DNA from: DATEJJ01 sp039649115
Lineage (GTDB): Bacteria; Actinomycetota; Actinomycetes; Mycobacteriales; Micromonosporaceae
Reading direction: 5' to 3'
Length of the DNA stretch: 64,000 nucleotides
Assembly (NCBI GenBank): GCA_039649115.1
Contig: JBBWZQ010000197.1
Span: 1 to 64,000, forward strand
Below are positions 63,187-64,000 of this stretch, piece by piece. Under the pieces are notes generated by a model. It was not told the origin of the DNA. It saw nothing but the letters and a program-made list of their open reading frames with translations, and ran no database searches. A program made the position numbers and the translations under genes. The number at the start of each line of letters is the position of its first letter. Position 1 is the first letter of the stretch.

Positions 63187-64000
63187 TTATTTGAGTTTGC
63201 TGCGACGGGCCAGGAGCTTGGCCGCGATGGTCAGGGCGAGCACCAGGGCGACCAGAGTCAGTGCGGCGGTCCAGGCCCGGTTGACGCCGTAGTTGTGCGT
63301 GGCCGCCACGCCGGCCTGCTGGTAAATGTAGATCGACAGCGACATCTGGTTGCCGGCGAACGGACTCATGTTGATGGAGTCCGTGCCACCCGCGACCAGC
63401 AGCACGGGGGCGGTCTCGCCGGCGGCCCGGGCGACCGCGAGCATCACACCTGTGACGATTCCGGGCAGGGCGGTCGGCAGCACGATCCGCAGGATCGTCT
63501 TCCACTTGGGGATCCCCAGCGCGTACGCCCCCTCGCGCAGCGGTGGGGGTACCAGCCGCAGCATCTCCTCACTGGACCGGGTGACGGTGGGCAGCATGAG
63601 CACGGCGAGGGCCAGCGCGGCGGCGAAGCCGGAGTAGGAGGCCCGCCCGTTGGACGACAGGTGCGGCGAGACGAGCAGCACCCAGAACGCGAGGATGAAC
63701 AGGCCGGCGACGATCGACGGGATGCCCGTCATGACGTCGACGAAGAAGCGGATCGCGTTGGCGAGCCGTCCCCGCCCGTACTCGACGATGTAGATGGCGC
63801 CGGCGATGCCCAGCGGTACCGTGATCAAGGTGGCGATGCCCGCCTGCTCGATCGTGCCGATGATCGCGTGGTAGGCGCCGCCGCCCTCGTCGAAGGCGGT
63901 GATGTTGCGCATCGAGTGGTTGAAGAAGTCGGCGTCCAGCCGGGTCCTGCCCTTGTCGACCAGGGTCGCCACGACCGAGATGAGGGGCAGCAGGGCCAGC
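63187..64000 (-). CDS. pstA: Phosphate ABC transporter permease PstA (5' end beyond window)
   Basis: About 271 codons are inside the window. Membrane segments TLITVPLGIAGAIYIVEYG, GLFILAFWVLL and AALTLVALVLALTIAA, together with the EAA-like loop REGAYALGIPKWKTILRIV, identify the PstA subunit. The reading frame continues past 64000, so the start is not visible. Immediately upstream of pstB in the same transcript. Confidence 0.95.
   Translation of the reverse strand, partial: LALLPLISVVATLVDKGRTRLDADFFNHSMRNITAFDEGGGAYHAIIGTIEQAGIATLITVPLGIAGAIYIVEYGRGRLANAIRFFVDVMTGIPSIVAGLFILAFWVLLVSPHLSSNGRASYSGFAAALALAVLMLPTVTRSSEEMLRLVPPPLREGAYALGIPKWKTILRIVLPTALPGIVTGVMLAVARAAGETAPVLLVAGGTDSINMSPFAGNQMSLSIYIYQQAGVAATHNYGVNRAWTAALTLVALVLALTIAAKLLARRSKLK

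Overview
High-GC actinobacterial chromosome, most likely Micromonosporaceae or a close relative. The evidence is GC-rich codon use, many GTG/TTG starts, ATGA/GTGA gene overlaps, a PSP1-domain protein, an MFS-thymidylate kinase fusion, topA with a Lys/Ala tail, a tad pilus operon ordered as in mycobacteria and streptomycetes, Ku with a split LigD, and two ECF sigma factors. No integrase, insertion sequence, CRISPR array or rRNA was seen. One tRNA gene (Thr, CGT) is present.

Layout. 1-1846: cut-off ECF sigma factor, gene-poor stretch with two hairpins, serine hydrolase. 2265-11092: the most unusual locus, six tightly overlapping genes in two divergent arms. The left arm has a TerB-N/TerB-C protein, a BrxC/BrxD-type ATPase and an Lhr/BrxHI-like helicase. 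The right arm has an unknown protein, an ATPase-like protein without a P-loop and a second BrxD-type ATPase. It resembles the ATPase/helicase part of BREX but has no methyltransferase or PglZ phosphatase, so it is a candidate stand-alone DNA-processing or phage-defence system. 11606-15522: Ku, acyl-CoA ligase, SRPBCC protein, heptad coiled-coil protein, tRNA-Thr. 15608-24642: metallophosphoesterase, PSP1 protein, LPXTG surface protein, WXG-like/YbaB trio, DNA polymerase III delta', MFS-Tmk fusion. 24884-28260: PLP aldolase/deaminase, TetR regulator, FAD-linked lactone oxidase. 28257-35971: topoisomerase I, two small proteins, H+-pyrophosphatase, anti-sigma/antagonist pair. 36150-40839: seven-gene tad pilus operon with a 50-bp tandem duplication at the tadA/tadB junction. 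40952-44502: frameshifted NUDIX gene, SRPBCC gene behind a perfect palindrome, ECF sigma factor with a membrane partner, I36 inhibitor. 44732-46550: split LigD. 46763-53863: membrane proteins, GroES-like protein, AI-2E transporter, DinG. 54004-58486: Uma2 remnant, DUF402, HxlR, GNAT, PPK2, and a phosphate uptake unit (DUF47-Pit) behind a PHO box. 58483-64000: oxidoreductase, thiolase-NUDIX pair, a small accessory pair, PstB and the 3' part of PstA.

Themes. Ku at 11.6 kb and the two LigD halves at 44.7-46.5 kb should form one non-homologous end-joining pathway. PPK2, DUF47-Pit and PstBA are phosphate genes within 8 kb, and the Pit unit has three PHO-box repeats. Several neighbouring genes are probably co-translated through 1-4 nt overlaps. 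All functions are inferred from sequence reading alone; no database search was run.
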